Shown here: piece by piece, positions 18,022 to 26,501 of the stretch | How positions within the stretch are numbered: the stretch's first letter is position 1 | Layout: each line of letters starts with the position of its first letter | Assembly (NCBI GenBank): GCA_015234525.1 | Contig: JADGMX010000010.1 | Coordinates: 170,642-234,641 of the forward strand | DNA length: 64,000 nucleotides | Source of the DNA: Flavobacterium sp. | GTDB taxonomy: Bacteria; Bacteroidota; Bacteroidia; Flavobacteriales; Flavobacteriaceae | Reading direction: 5' to 3' | The notes under the pieces: generated by a model | The model's database searches: none | Told to the model about the DNA's origin: nothing | Seen by the model: the letters and a program-made list of their open reading frames with translations, nothing else | Translations under genes and position numbers: made by a program

Positions 18022-18657
18022 ATGAAAACAGTACTAAAACTATTACTGATGCTTGTCGTGACGTCAACTTCAGCTCAATATAATTATGGCGATTCAAATC
18101 GTATCGGAATTAGCGGCGGTATTAACCAATTCAATTTGATTACCAACGATATAAACACGACAGCTGGAATCGGCTGGAATCTTGGATTGTCCCTACGTGG
18201 GAATTTTTACAATGATTTCGACATGGTTTACGGCATTCAGTTTAGTGAAAACAGGTTCGATGTTAAAACGAATACAATCAATGGGACTGTTGAAGACGTC
18301 GAATTAACGCTTCCTTCTGCTCAAATTTCGCTGCTTTTGAGCTATAAAATCATTCCGAATCATCTCAGTGTCGAAATCGGACCGATGGTTCAGGTAAACG
18401 GTGAATTCAAATTCGAAGATATCAGCGAATCAAATATTGTAGATAAAACAACGATTACCGTTAAAGATCTTGCTGATATTTCTCGGTTCAATTTTTATCC
18501 GACTATCGGGGTTACCGGCGGAATTCGGAATGCCAGACTTGCAATCACGTATCAGTACGGCGTGAATAATATGCTGTCGGGCGAGAAAGGCGAGGAGAAG
18601 ATCAGTTTAAAAGGCAACGGTTCGATTCTTAGTGCTAATCTGCTACTATATTTATAA
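18022..18657 (+). CDS. Small outer-membrane beta-barrel protein
   Basis: A 211-residue exported protein with a signal peptide (residues 1-19, ending TSTSAQ). The mature part alternates glycine/aromatic strands and ends in a hydrophobic strand with terminal Leu (ILSANLLLYL), the pattern of a small porin-like barrel of the PorT/OMP_b-brl type. I chose the ATG at 18022 because it places the signal peptide at the very N-terminus; the 14 upstream in-frame residues from 17980 lack signal character. Substrate or role is unknown. Confidence 0.78.
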   Translation: MKTVLKLLLMLVVTSTSAQYNYGDSNRIGISGGINQFNLITNDINTTAGIGWNLGLSLRGNFYNDFDMVYGIQFSENRFDVKTNTINGTVEDVELTLPSAQISLLLSYKIIPNHLSVEIGPMVQVNGEFKFEDISESNIVDKTTITVKDLADISRFNFYPTIGVTGGIRNARLAITYQYGVNNMLSGEKGEEKISLKGNGSILSANLLLYL

Positions 18658-18687
18658 AAAAAAAGCTCCCGATTAAAGGAGCTTTTT
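18656..18687. terminator. Bidirectional terminator between convergent genes at 18022 and 18704
   Basis: AAAAAGCTCC and GGAGCTTTTT form a 10-bp stem around an 8-nt loop, with A and T runs on both sides. The same stem sequence recurs at 20966. Confidence 0.88.
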
Positions 18688-18703
18688 GATTTGTTACAGA
18701 ATA

Positions 18704-20200
18704 TTAGAACGTTAATTTCCCGATCTGATCATCAGCATTAAGTACAATCGTACTCGGATTGATGAGTTTTGAAGTCAAGATTCTTGGACGTAGTTTGCTG
18801 TCTTTATAATCGTAGATGATTTCTTTTTTTGGTGTTCCATCAGGTCCTATAGTCAACAGGAAAAGTGAATTTTTTCCTCCAGAAGAGAATAGCTGTTTTG
18901 TGCTTCGTTTTTGATCCTTGTCCTCGTAAGCATCGACATTCTTGGTCAAATCCTCGTATACGATGTACGTATTGCCATTCACGTAAGTGCTCATGATTGA
19001 CGGATTCTCAGCATTCATCTGATACTTTGGCACTTTTGTGATCGATTCAAGATTGCCGGCTTTATCAACACTCATGCACGCGATATCGCAATAGTAATAT
19101 TTATATCTTGTGGTAGTTCCGCCATTTGGAGTTGTAGTTGTGATGATTACCAATTTATATTGCTCAGCAACGGCAATGTATCCGCCGTCTTCCTTTGGGA
19201 AAATATCACGTACCTTATAGGGAACGAAGTCTTGCGACTTGCGAACCTTCTCAGGGTAAAGTCCGGGTACCTGAACTTTAAATTTCGAAACAATATCAAG
19301 GTTATTACAATCAATCACCGTTGAGAACATTTCATCTGATACATTACTAACCCGTTTCGACAGGAATTTAGCTTCAACATCGCTGACAAATCCGGTGCAA
19401 ATCAACGTATTGTTCTTACTCGGAATAATATCGATCGAGCTGATATCCTGATCTAGAAAGTCGAAATCAAACTCTTTTGGCGCGCCTGAACCTTTTTCAA
19501 ATGCAATCAACTTGTAATAAGTGGCACTTTGACCCTTAACCCGCTCTTTTTTTCCACGGAAAACATTTGCAAGTACGTACACGTTGCCGAGGTTATCGAC
19601 ACTGATAGATTTTGTTGAAAAATCTCTGTCTCTGATCGGAATCTCAACAATTTTGTCAAGCATCATGCTTTTGAAGTCGCTGCTATAAACCTTTAAACTC
19701 AATCGGCTTGGCTCTTTTTTCTTGCCACTTTTCTCATGAAACACAAGAACTTTAGTTGAATCCGGCGAGATGTAGGTATCGCCAAATGTAGATGTCAGTT
19801 CTTTTTCGGTTATCTCATCGATGATAAGCGTCTTGTCGTTGGTATTCAAATCAAGGTCGGTGAACGCCGCCAGAAGTTGATATTTATCTTCTTTTCTCTT
19901 ACGTTCTTCGATAATGTGAACAATCTTATTGTCAATAAAAAGCGATTGCCTTAGAGAATATCGCTTTTCGTCAAGTTCAAATGGTACTGCTTTTTCAGAA
20001 ACCATTTCCATATTACTATTGTACTTTCGGCAAACCAGGTGATTATCCGTGTCGGCATGACCCGTATAATAATTGCCTTTTAAACCACCGAGAACCACCA
20101 CATTTTTTCGGGTCTTGATCTTTTCCGCCCAGGTCAAATCGACTTGTTGAGCCTGAATGCCGATTGTTGCGAATAATAACGCAAATTTTAAGTACTTCAT
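18704..20200 (-). CDS. Secreted protein of unknown function
   Basis: I do not recognise this 498-residue protein. It has a short signal peptide (residues 1-17, MKYLKFALL..GIQAQ). The remainder is rich in lysine, aspartate and beta-prone repeats with recurring segments such as VFHEKSGKKKEPSRL, SVDNLGNVYVLANVF and GGYIAVAEQYKL, which read like successive beta-propeller blades. No catalytic motif is evident, and no T9SS sorting tail is obvious at the C-terminus. It has its own well-formed promoter, is monocistronic, and is convergent with the barrel gene at 18022. Confidence 0.75.
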   Translation of the reverse strand: MKYLKFALLFATIGIQAQQVDLTWAEKIKTRKNVVVLGGLKGNYYTGHADTDNHLVCRKYNSNMEMVSEKAVPFELDEKRYSLRQSLFIDNKIVHIIEERKRKEDKYQLLAAFTDLDLNTNDKTLIIDEITEKELTSTFGDTYISPDSTKVLVFHEKSGKKKEPSRLSLKVYSSDFKSMMLDKIVEIPIRDRDFSTKSISVDNLGNVYVLANVFRGKKERVKGQSATYYKLIAFEKGSGAPKEFDFDFLDQDISSIDIIPSKNNTLICTGFVSDVEAKFLSKRVSNVSDEMFSTVIDCNNLDIVSKFKVQVPGLYPEKVRKSQDFVPYKVRDIFPKEDGGYIAVAEQYKLVIITTTTPNGGTTTRYKYYYCDIACMSVDKAGNLESITKVPKYQMNAENPSIMSTYVNGNTYIVYEDLTKNVDAYEDKDQKRSTKQLFSSGGKNSLFLLTIGPDGTPKKEIIYDYKDSKLRPRILTSKLINPSTIVLNADDQIGKLTF

Positions 20201-20220
20201 AAGTTTTTAATTATTTTAGC

Positions 20221-20248
20221 CAAATCTAACAAAATTTTAACATTACAA
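20221..20248 (-). promoter_or_regulatory. Promoter of the secreted-protein gene (TTG-N17-TAGATTTG)
   Basis: On the minus strand a TTG (20248-20246) is followed after 17 bp by TAGATTTG (20228-20221), fitting the Bacteroidota TTG-N17-23-TAnnTTTG promoter. It lies about 20 bp before the ATG at 20200 and directly abuts the start codon of the divergent gene at 20249. Confidence 0.55.
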
Positions 20249-20962
20249 ATGAAAAAAACTTTACGTCGATTATTTTTTATTTTACTTGTGGGAAATGTCG
20301 CGATGGCCCAGGATCAACCAACAGATACAGCCGCTCCAACTCAAACAAAAATTCGCGTTTTCGAACCAACAAAATCAGTTTCCGGTGACAACTCTTATAA
20401 GTGGGCAGTCAAAACGGATCTTCTCTCAATATTGGTCGGCGAGTTCCCGATAATTGGCGAATACAGAATTTCTAAAAAGATGAGCGTTGAGGCTTCAGCG
20501 GCGCTTACCTATCCGTATATGACAAATTCCTTTTCGGCTTTTGACGAAGACGACGATATTTATGGCGATGTTGACGCAATTAGCGGTTCGAGTGCTGAAA
20601 TGGGAACCGCTTTTCGTGTGGCCTGGAAGTATTTCCCTTCAAGTGATTACGATGCGATCGAAGGTTGGTATTTCGGAATTCAGGCGATGACAAAAACAAT
20701 GAAACGCAGTTACGACAACGAAGATGATTATATGGTTTCAGGTGATGACACCAAGGTGAAAACCGGCGCGTCGATCATCATCGGGAAGCAATTGTTTATG
20801 GATTCGAACGTGCTCTGGGATTTTTACTTCGGAGTTGGTATCGCAAATACAACGCATACCTTTCAAACCTATGATTACAACACTGAGATGTCGAATGAAG
20901 TTGAAGAATCGAAATCGAAACCTAACGTGCAGTTTGGGCTGCGGATCGGTTTTGGTAACTAA
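20249..20962 (+). CDS. Outer-membrane beta-barrel protein (DUF3575-like)
   Basis: A 237-residue exported protein. Signal peptide residues 1-20 end in AMAQ. After a low-complexity Thr/Pro segment, KWAVKTDLLSILVGEFPIIGEYRISK (about 51-76) resembles the opening strands of DUF3575-type outer-membrane proteins. It then has alternating strands and a central Asp/Glu-rich loop (FDEDDDIYGDVD near 98-109). The C-terminus VQFGLRIGFGN fits a last barrel strand. Function unknown. It is divergent from the gene at 18704 and convergent with gltX, sharing a terminator with it. Confidence 0.72.
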   Translation: MKKTLRRLFFILLVGNVAMAQDQPTDTAAPTQTKIRVFEPTKSVSGDNSYKWAVKTDLLSILVGEFPIIGEYRISKKMSVEASAALTYPYMTNSFSAFDEDDDIYGDVDAISGSSAEMGTAFRVAWKYFPSSDYDAIEGWYFGIQAMTKTMKRSYDNEDDYMVSGDDTKVKTGASIIIGKQLFMDSNVLWDFYFGVGIANTTHTFQTYDYNTEMSNEVEESKSKPNVQFGLRIGFGN

Positions 20963-20965
20963 AGC

Positions 20966-20994
20966 AAAAAAGCTCCTGAAAAGGAGCTTTTTTT
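20966..20994. terminator. Bidirectional terminator between the 20249 gene and gltX
   Basis: AAAAGCTCCT/AGGAGCTTTT stem with a 4-nt loop and flanking A and T runs; it reaches the gltX stop codon. Its stem is nearly the same as that at 18656. Confidence 0.9.
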
Positions 20995-22498
20995 ATAGAT
21001 TGGCAATTGCTTTTTTAATTCGGTTGATCGTTTCTTCCTGACCGATCATTTCCATGATATCGAACAGGTGCGGACCTTTCAGCGCGCCAACAATCGAGAG
21101 TCGCAAGGGTTGCATGACTTTCCCCATTCCGATTTCGTTTTCAGTCATCCACGTTTTCAGTATATTTTCGATGTTTGCCGATGAGAAATCGGTTATGCTT
21201 TCAAGCAATTCAAACACATCGCTCATGATTGCCGGTGTTTCAACTTTCCAGTTCTTGACCGCTTTTTCATCGTAAGACGGCGGAGCATCAAAGAAATAAT
21301 CACTTAAATCCCAGAATTCAGATACAAAGTGAGCACGCTCTTTAACAAGTGAAACTACTTTTTGTACATAATCGAAGTCAGCTTCAATCCCTTTTTCAGT
21401 CAGAATCTGCTGATAATCTTTAGCTAGAAGCGCGTCGTCGCGATTTACAAGATATTGGTGATTAAACCATTTGTTTTTCTCCGGATCGAATTTAGCACCC
21501 GATTTATGCACGCGATTCAAATCGAATGATTGTACCAATTCGTCGAGTGAGAAGATTTCCTTTTCAGTTCCGTCGTTCCAGCCTAAAAGTGCGAGGAAAT
21601 TGACAACAGCTTCCGGAAAATATCCTGATTCGCGGTAACCTGAAGAAATTCCGCTTTCCGTTTTCCATTCGAGTGGAAATACCGGAAATCCCATTTTGTC
21701 ACCATCTCTTTTAGAAAGCTTTCCGTTTCCGATCGGTTTCAGAATTAACGGAAGATGTGCGAATTCAGGTGCGTCCCATCCAAATGCGCGGTAGAGTAGC
21801 ACATGTAACGGCATTGACGGCAACCATTCTTCACCACGAATTACGTGTGAGGTTTCCATTAAATGATCATCAACGATGTTAGCCAGATGATAAGTCGGCA
21901 TTCCGTCGCTTTTGAAAAGAACTTTATCGTCAAGCAGATTGGTGTCAAACTTTATATCGCCACGAATAATATCCTGAAGGTGCAAAATCTCATTGACCGG
22001 CGTTTTAAAACGGATGACATATTCGGCGCCTAAAGCTAGTTTCTGCTCAAGTTCGGCGGCGCTGATATTTAGTGAGTTGTCTAACGTATCGCGGTTCGAA
22101 TGATTGTAAATAAATGTTTTACCGTCAGTTTCGGCTTCTTTGCGCTTTGTGTCGAGCGATTCACTGCTGTCAAAAGCGTAGTACGCATTACCTGAAGAAA
22201 TTAGCTGATCGGCGTATTGTTTATAAATGTGTTTGCGTTCACTTTGGCGATATGGACCAAACTTTTCGTTGTGGCCAATGGTTTCGTCAGGCATGATGTT
22301 TAGCCATTGCAATGCTTCCAAAATATATTGTTCAGCGCCTTCAACAAAACGGTTCTGATCCGTATCTTCAATTCGGATGTAGAAAACGCCATTGTTTTTC
22401 TTGGCAAACAGGTAGTTGAATAATGCTGTTCTGACGCCGCCAATGTGTAATGGCCCGGTTGGACTTGGTGCAAAACGGACGCGAATAGGTTTCGACAT
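20993..22498 (-). CDS. gltX: Glutamate-tRNA ligase
   Basis: GluRS charges tRNA-Glu. The 501-residue protein begins MSKPIRVRFAPSPTGPLHIGG, with the HIGH-type motif at residues 18-21, and has GKLSKRDGDKMGFPV as the KMSKS loop near 250-265. GEEWLPSMPLHVLLYRAFGW is the usual class Ic segment. The ATG at 22498 fits the family start; 11 upstream in-frame residues lie over the -7 box and were excluded. It is transcribed alone, divergent from the DUF4175 gene, with the intergenic element B between them. Confidence 0.97.
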   Translation of the reverse strand: MSKPIRVRFAPSPTGPLHIGGVRTALFNYLFAKKNNGVFYIRIEDTDQNRFVEGAEQYILEALQWLNIMPDETIGHNEKFGPYRQSERKHIYKQYADQLISSGNAYYAFDSSESLDTKRKEAETDGKTFIYNHSNRDTLDNSLNISAAELEQKLALGAEYVIRFKTPVNEILHLQDIIRGDIKFDTNLLDDKVLFKSDGMPTYHLANIVDDHLMETSHVIRGEEWLPSMPLHVLLYRAFGWDAPEFAHLPLILKPIGNGKLSKRDGDKMGFPVFPLEWKTESGISSGYRESGYFPEAVVNFLALLGWNDGTEKEIFSLDELVQSFDLNRVHKSGAKFDPEKNKWFNHQYLVNRDDALLAKDYQQILTEKGIEADFDYVQKVVSLVKERAHFVSEFWDLSDYFFDAPPSYDEKAVKNWKVETPAIMSDVFELLESITDFSSANIENILKTWMTENEIGMGKVMQPLRLSIVGALKGPHLFDIMEMIGQEETINRIKKAIANL

Positions 22499-22519
22499 TT
22501 TTGTGTTATTTGATTGGTG

Positions 22520-22527
22520 CAAAGATA
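22520..22527 (-). promoter_or_regulatory. -7 box of gltX
   Basis: Minus-strand TATCTTTG matches TAnnTTTG, 22 bp upstream of the gltX ATG. No TTG at the proper spacing. Confidence 0.5.
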
Positions 22528-22576
22528 CCATTTAGATTTTTTGATTGTAGTAAATAATACAATGCTACCGATTTGT

Positions 22577-22663
22577 TGCGTTAGCGATAGAAGCGGGAAA
22601 TCCTTTTTTGCGAAGGATGAGCTAAAAAGATTGAAGCGAATAGCGCGAGCCGGAGGTAACGCC
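22577..22663 (-). repeat. Intergenic stem-forming element, copy B
   Basis: Minus-strand order: GGCGTTAC, CCGGCTCGCGCTATTCGC, AATCTTTTTAGC, a 7-nt spacer, GCAAAAAAGGATTTCCCGC, TATCGCTAACGC. The ends GGCGTTA and TAACGC are inverted repeats, and the inner TTTTTAGC and GCAAAAAA arms can pair, so the whole can fold as a two-tier hairpin. It is the most complete of three copies in the window and lies between the divergent gltX and DUF4175 genes. Confidence 0.65.
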
Positions 22664-22688
22664 ATACTACATCGGGAAATTCAACGTT

Positions 22689-22716
22689 TTGTGAATCAGA
22701 TAAAATCGTACTTTTA
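22689..22716 (+). promoter_or_regulatory. Possible promoter of the DUF4175 gene
   Basis: TTG at 22689-22691 is followed after 17 bp by TACTTTTA, one base from TAnnTTTG. It is 22 bp before the TTG start codon at 22739. Confidence 0.45.
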
Positions 22717-22738
22717 GCGGTTACAAAAACGCAAGAAA

Positions 22739-25700
22739 TTGGAATCGACGAACCTTATTTACCGCAAACTTGAAGCGTTTATTAAAAAATATTACCTGAA
22801 CGAGCTGCTTCGTGGATTGATTTTTTTCCTCGGCCTCGGCCTTCTATATTTCCTATTCACGCTGCTGCTTGAATATTTCCTGTGGTTAAAACCGATTGGG
22901 CGAACGATTCTTTTTTGGATGTTCGTGACGGTAGAACTGGTGTTGCTGACCAGATATATCGCGTTTCCGCTGTTTAAACTGTTTAAACTTCGACGTGGAA
23001 TCGATTACAACGAAGCGTCGAGAATTATTGGCGGACACTTTTATGAAGTTAAGGATAAACTGACAAATTTTCTTCAGCTTTCTGGTACGTCGGTTCAAAG
23101 TGAGTTGCTTGCGGCTTCGATTGAGCAAAAGGCGCATTCGCTACAACCGATACCATTCACCAATGCCGTAAATTTTAAAAACAATAGGAAATATCTTCCA
23201 ATTGCGTTACTGCCAATCTTGTTTTTTGCTTTTTTCTACATTTCAGGAAACAGCGAGATGATATCGCAGAGTTTAAATCGGGTGGTGAATTACAAACAAC
23301 AATTTGTTCCTCCGGCTCCGTTCGAATTTGTGATTTTAAATGATAATCTACAAACGGAACAAGGACAGGATTTTGTGCTTCGGGTAAAGACTCAGGGTGA
23401 GGTTGTGCCTGAAAACGCGATGATTTTCATTGGTGGTGAAAGTTATTTTATGGAACAAAATGCTACGGGCGAGTTTAGTTTTAAGATTGCGAAACCCGCT
23501 AATAATTTGATTTTTCATGTTGAGGCTAATGAAGTCGCATCGAGAGATTACGAGTTGGTGGTGGTTGATGTTCCGACGGTGGCGAATTTCGAAATGCAAT
23601 TGCAGTTTCCATCGTATTTGAATCGAAAGTTTGAAACGGTAAAAGGTACTGGAAATGCGATTATTCCGGAAGGTACTCAGGTGGTTTGGAAAATGAATAC
23701 ACTTTCGACTGACAAAGTGGAGTGGACTGATGCAGATCTGACGCAGCCGTTTAATAAGACTGACAATATTTTTCAGTTCGCAAAGCGGGTTGTGAACACG
23801 ACCGACTATCAGGTTGTGACCTCAAACGACAAGATTTCGGATTATGAGCGATTGAGCTATCGGATTTCGGTTGTAAAAGATCAATTCCCCACAATTAGTG
23901 TGAACGTGGCTCCTGATAGCTTAAAACTTGGAAAAACATATATTTTAGGCCGTGTCGCCGACGATTATGGCTTATCGAGGCTTCAGGTCGTTTATTATCC
24001 GAAAGATCAGCCTCAGGCCGCACAACGCGGAATTATGCCGGTAAAAAAAGATGTTTACGATCAGTTTGTGTTTTCATTTCCGGGAACGCTACCGGTTAAT
24101 GCCGGTGTTTCGTATGACTATTATTTTGAAGTATTCGATAATGATTCGCCTAATGGATTCAAGGCTACTAAGTCGTCCGTGTTTTCGAGTCGCGTTCAAA
24201 CCGATGTTGAAGAGAAAGATGAAATTCTTCAGCAACAGAGCGACAACATAAATAGTTTGGAGAAATCGCTAAAAAATCAGGACAAGCAGATTTCAGAAAT
24301 GGAGAAGCTTCAAAAAATGGGTAAGGAGAAGCAGAGCCTTGAGTATAAAGATCAGCAGAAAGTGAACGAGTTTATCAAGCGTCAACAGCAGCAGGACGAG
24401 ATGATGAAGGAGTTTTCGAAGAAGATGGAGGATAACTTGAAGAAGATGAATCCGGAGGATAAGGATCCGATGAAAGAAGAGTTGCAGAAGCGTTTGGAAA
24501 ATGCCGATAAAGATCTTGAGAAAAATAGGAAGTTATTGGACGAGTTGAAGAAGCTCAACGAAAAGATCGAGAACGAAGAGTTGTTTGAAAAGATTGAGAA
24601 GTTTAAGCAAACCAGTAAAAATCAAGCTAAGAATCTCGAGCAATTGGTAGAGCTTACCAAGCGATTCTATGTGGAGAAAAAAGCGGAGCAGATTGCAGAT
24701 AAACTAGAAAAGCTTGGCGAAAAGCAAGAAGCGTTAGCTGAGAAAGACAAGGAGAATAATGCTGCGAAACAGGAAGAAATCAACAAGGAATTCGATCAGA
24801 TTAAAAAGGATCTGGACGATTTAGAGAAGGAAAATAAGGAATTGAAATCGCCTGTCGAAATTCCGAGCGACGAGAAGAAAGAGAAAAACATCGATGAAGA
24901 TCTGAAAAAAGCTTCGGATGAATTGAAGAAAAACAGTCAGGATAAGGCAAAACCAAAGCAGAAAAGTGCGGCTAAGCAGATGAAGGAAATGAGTCAGAAG
25001 ATGGCTGAGAGCATGGCGTCGGGTGAGATGGAGCAAATGGAGGAAGATGTAAAAATGTTGCGTCAGATTCTAGATAATTTATTGGCGTTCTCATTCTCAC
25101 AAGAGGATTTAATGCGGGAATTCAAAGGTCTTCGTCGCGGATCGCCGTCGTTCAACAAAAATCTGAAGTTGCAACAAGATCTTAAGCAGCAGTTCAAACA
25201 CGTTGACGACAGTTTATTTGCGATGTCGCTTCGCAATCCGCGTATAGCTGAGAATGTGACTAAGGAGATCGGAAATGTTCATTACAACATCGACAAATCG
25301 CTTGACGCATTGGTTGATGTGCGAATTCCGAACGGATTGATGCATCAGCAATACACGATTTCGTCGGCTAACAAATTGGCTGATTTTCTGAGTGATATTT
25401 TGAACAGCATGCAGATGTCGCTATCGGGTTCAGGTCAAGGCAAACCTAAGCCGGGACAAGGTTCGGGAAGCGGAATGCAACTTCCTGACATCATCAAGAA
25501 GCAGGAAGGTCTCGGTGAAAAAATGAAGCAGGGAATGAAAGAAGGAAACAAACCGGGCGATGGTAAAAAACCAGGCGAAGGTGAGAAGCCAGGAGGTAAA
25601 AAACCGGGCGAAAAAGGTTCCGGTCAAGAAGGCGGAAGCGGCGGTCAGGATGGAAATGACGGCGAACGCGATGCTGAGGCAATCATGGAAATCTACAAAG

Positions 25701-26071
25701 AGCAAAGGCAATTACGTGAGGCGTTGCAAAACGAACTCAACAAGCAAGGTTTAGGTAATGCGGGTATGAACGCTTTAAATCAGATGAAGCAGATTGAACG
25801 GCAATTACTCAACAAAGGGTTTACGAATGAAACGCTGCAACGCGCGCTTAATTTGAAATACGAACTTTTGAAATTAGACAAAGCGGCACAACTTCAGGGT
25901 GAAGAAAAGAAGCGTCAATCTGAGACTAACAAGAAGGATTTTAACAATAATGCCACTGCATTGCCGTCTGCTTTACAGGATTACCTTAACAGTATCGAGA
26001 TTTTAAATCGGCAAACACTACCTTTGCGCCCAAATTATAACCAAAAGGTTCAGCAATATTTTAAACAATAG
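22739..26071 (+). CDS. DUF4175-family large membrane-anchored coiled-coil protein
   Basis: A 1110-residue protein of the DUF4175 family, known to me only as a conserved protein of unknown function. Membrane helices lie near residues 24-46, 55-72 and 151-168. A large beta-rich extracytoplasmic part follows (about 190-490). Next is a long Lys/Glu/Gln-rich coiled coil (about 495-760), then a helical domain and a Gly/Lys/Pro-rich segment (about 895-980) with repeats such as KPGEGEKPGGKKPGEKG. The start is TTG at 22739: an in-frame stop precedes it, and the next ATG falls inside the second helix. ybeY follows with no gap. Confidence 0.85.
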   Translation: MESTNLIYRKLEAFIKKYYLNELLRGLIFFLGLGLLYFLFTLLLEYFLWLKPIGRTILFWMFVTVELVLLTRYIAFPLFKLFKLRRGIDYNEASRIIGGHFYEVKDKLTNFLQLSGTSVQSELLAASIEQKAHSLQPIPFTNAVNFKNNRKYLPIALLPILFFAFFYISGNSEMISQSLNRVVNYKQQFVPPAPFEFVILNDNLQTEQGQDFVLRVKTQGEVVPENAMIFIGGESYFMEQNATGEFSFKIAKPANNLIFHVEANEVASRDYELVVVDVPTVANFEMQLQFPSYLNRKFETVKGTGNAIIPEGTQVVWKMNTLSTDKVEWTDADLTQPFNKTDNIFQFAKRVVNTTDYQVVTSNDKISDYERLSYRISVVKDQFPTISVNVAPDSLKLGKTYILGRVADDYGLSRLQVVYYPKDQPQAAQRGIMPVKKDVYDQFVFSFPGTLPVNAGVSYDYYFEVFDNDSPNGFKATKSSVFSSRVQTDVEEKDEILQQQSDNINSLEKSLKNQDKQISEMEKLQKMGKEKQSLEYKDQQKVNEFIKRQQQQDEMMKEFSKKMEDNLKKMNPEDKDPMKEELQKRLENADKDLEKNRKLLDELKKLNEKIENEELFEKIEKFKQTSKNQAKNLEQLVELTKRFYVEKKAEQIADKLEKLGEKQEALAEKDKENNAAKQEEINKEFDQIKKDLDDLEKENKELKSPVEIPSDEKKEKNIDEDLKKASDELKKNSQDKAKPKQKSAAKQMKEMSQKMAESMASGEMEQMEEDVKMLRQILDNLLAFSFSQEDLMREFKGLRRGSPSFNKNLKLQQDLKQQFKHVDDSLFAMSLRNPRIAENVTKEIGNVHYNIDKSLDALVDVRIPNGLMHQQYTISSANKLADFLSDILNSMQMSLSGSGQGKPKPGQGSGSGMQLPDIIKKQEGLGEKMKQGMKEGNKPGDGKKPGEGEKPGGKKPGEKGSGQEGGSGGQDGNDGERDAEAIMEIYKEQRQLREALQNELNKQGLGNAGMNALNQMKQIERQLLNKGFTNETLQRALNLKYELLKLDKAAQLQGEEKKRQSETNKKDFNNNATALPSALQDYLNSIEILNRQTLPLRPNYNQKVQQYFKQ

Positions 26072-26485
26072 ATGATTACTTACAATTACGAAACCGATTT
26101 TGAGTTGTCTGATGAAGAACACTACTCTAATTGGATCAGCCAAATTATCACCTCAGAAGACAAAAAAGAAGGCGAAATCAGCTATATTTTTTGCGATGAT
26201 GAATATTTGAACAAAATCAACACCGAATTTTTGTCGCATGACGACTATACTGATATCATTAGCTTTGATTATTCTGTTGGAAATGAGATACATGGCGACA
26301 TTTTTATATCGGTGGAACGCGTGAAAGACAATGCTTTACAGTATAAAGTCGATTTTTTAGACGAGCTACACCGGGTGATGGCTCATGGCGTGTTACATTA
26401 CTGCGGATTTAAGGACAAAACAACTGAAGACGCACAGATAATGCGAATGAAGGAGGAGGAGAAAATGAAGTTATTTATCAATTAA
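26072..26485 (+). CDS. ybeY: Endoribonuclease YbeY
   Basis: YbeY is a metal-dependent RNase for 16S rRNA 3'-end maturation and ribosome quality control. The 137-residue protein has DIISFDY near 61-67, HGDIFIS near 74-80, and the zinc-site segment HGVLHYCGF at 105-113. The third metal-ligand position of the classical H-x3-H-x5-H motif is Asp115 (in KDKT) instead of His, which I recall as usual in Flavobacteria. It begins directly after the DUF4175 stop and is followed 16 bp later by mnmG, with a parS site in that gap. Confidence 0.92.
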   Translation: MITYNYETDFELSDEEHYSNWISQIITSEDKKEGEISYIFCDDEYLNKINTEFLSHDDYTDIISFDYSVGNEIHGDIFISVERVKDNALQYKVDFLDELHRVMAHGVLHYCGFKDKTTEDAQIMRMKEEEKMKLFIN

Positions 26486-26501
26486 TGTTTCACGTGGAAC
26501 A
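26486..26501. promoter_or_regulatory. parS site (perfect match), upstream of mnmG
   Basis: TGTTTCACGTGGAACA is exactly the reverse complement of the Bacillus parS sequence TGTTCCACGTGAAACA. It fills the 16-bp gap between ybeY and mnmG, ending one base before the mnmG ATG. ParB binding here would organise the origin region for segregation and might also affect mnmG translation or transcription. Confidence 0.85.
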
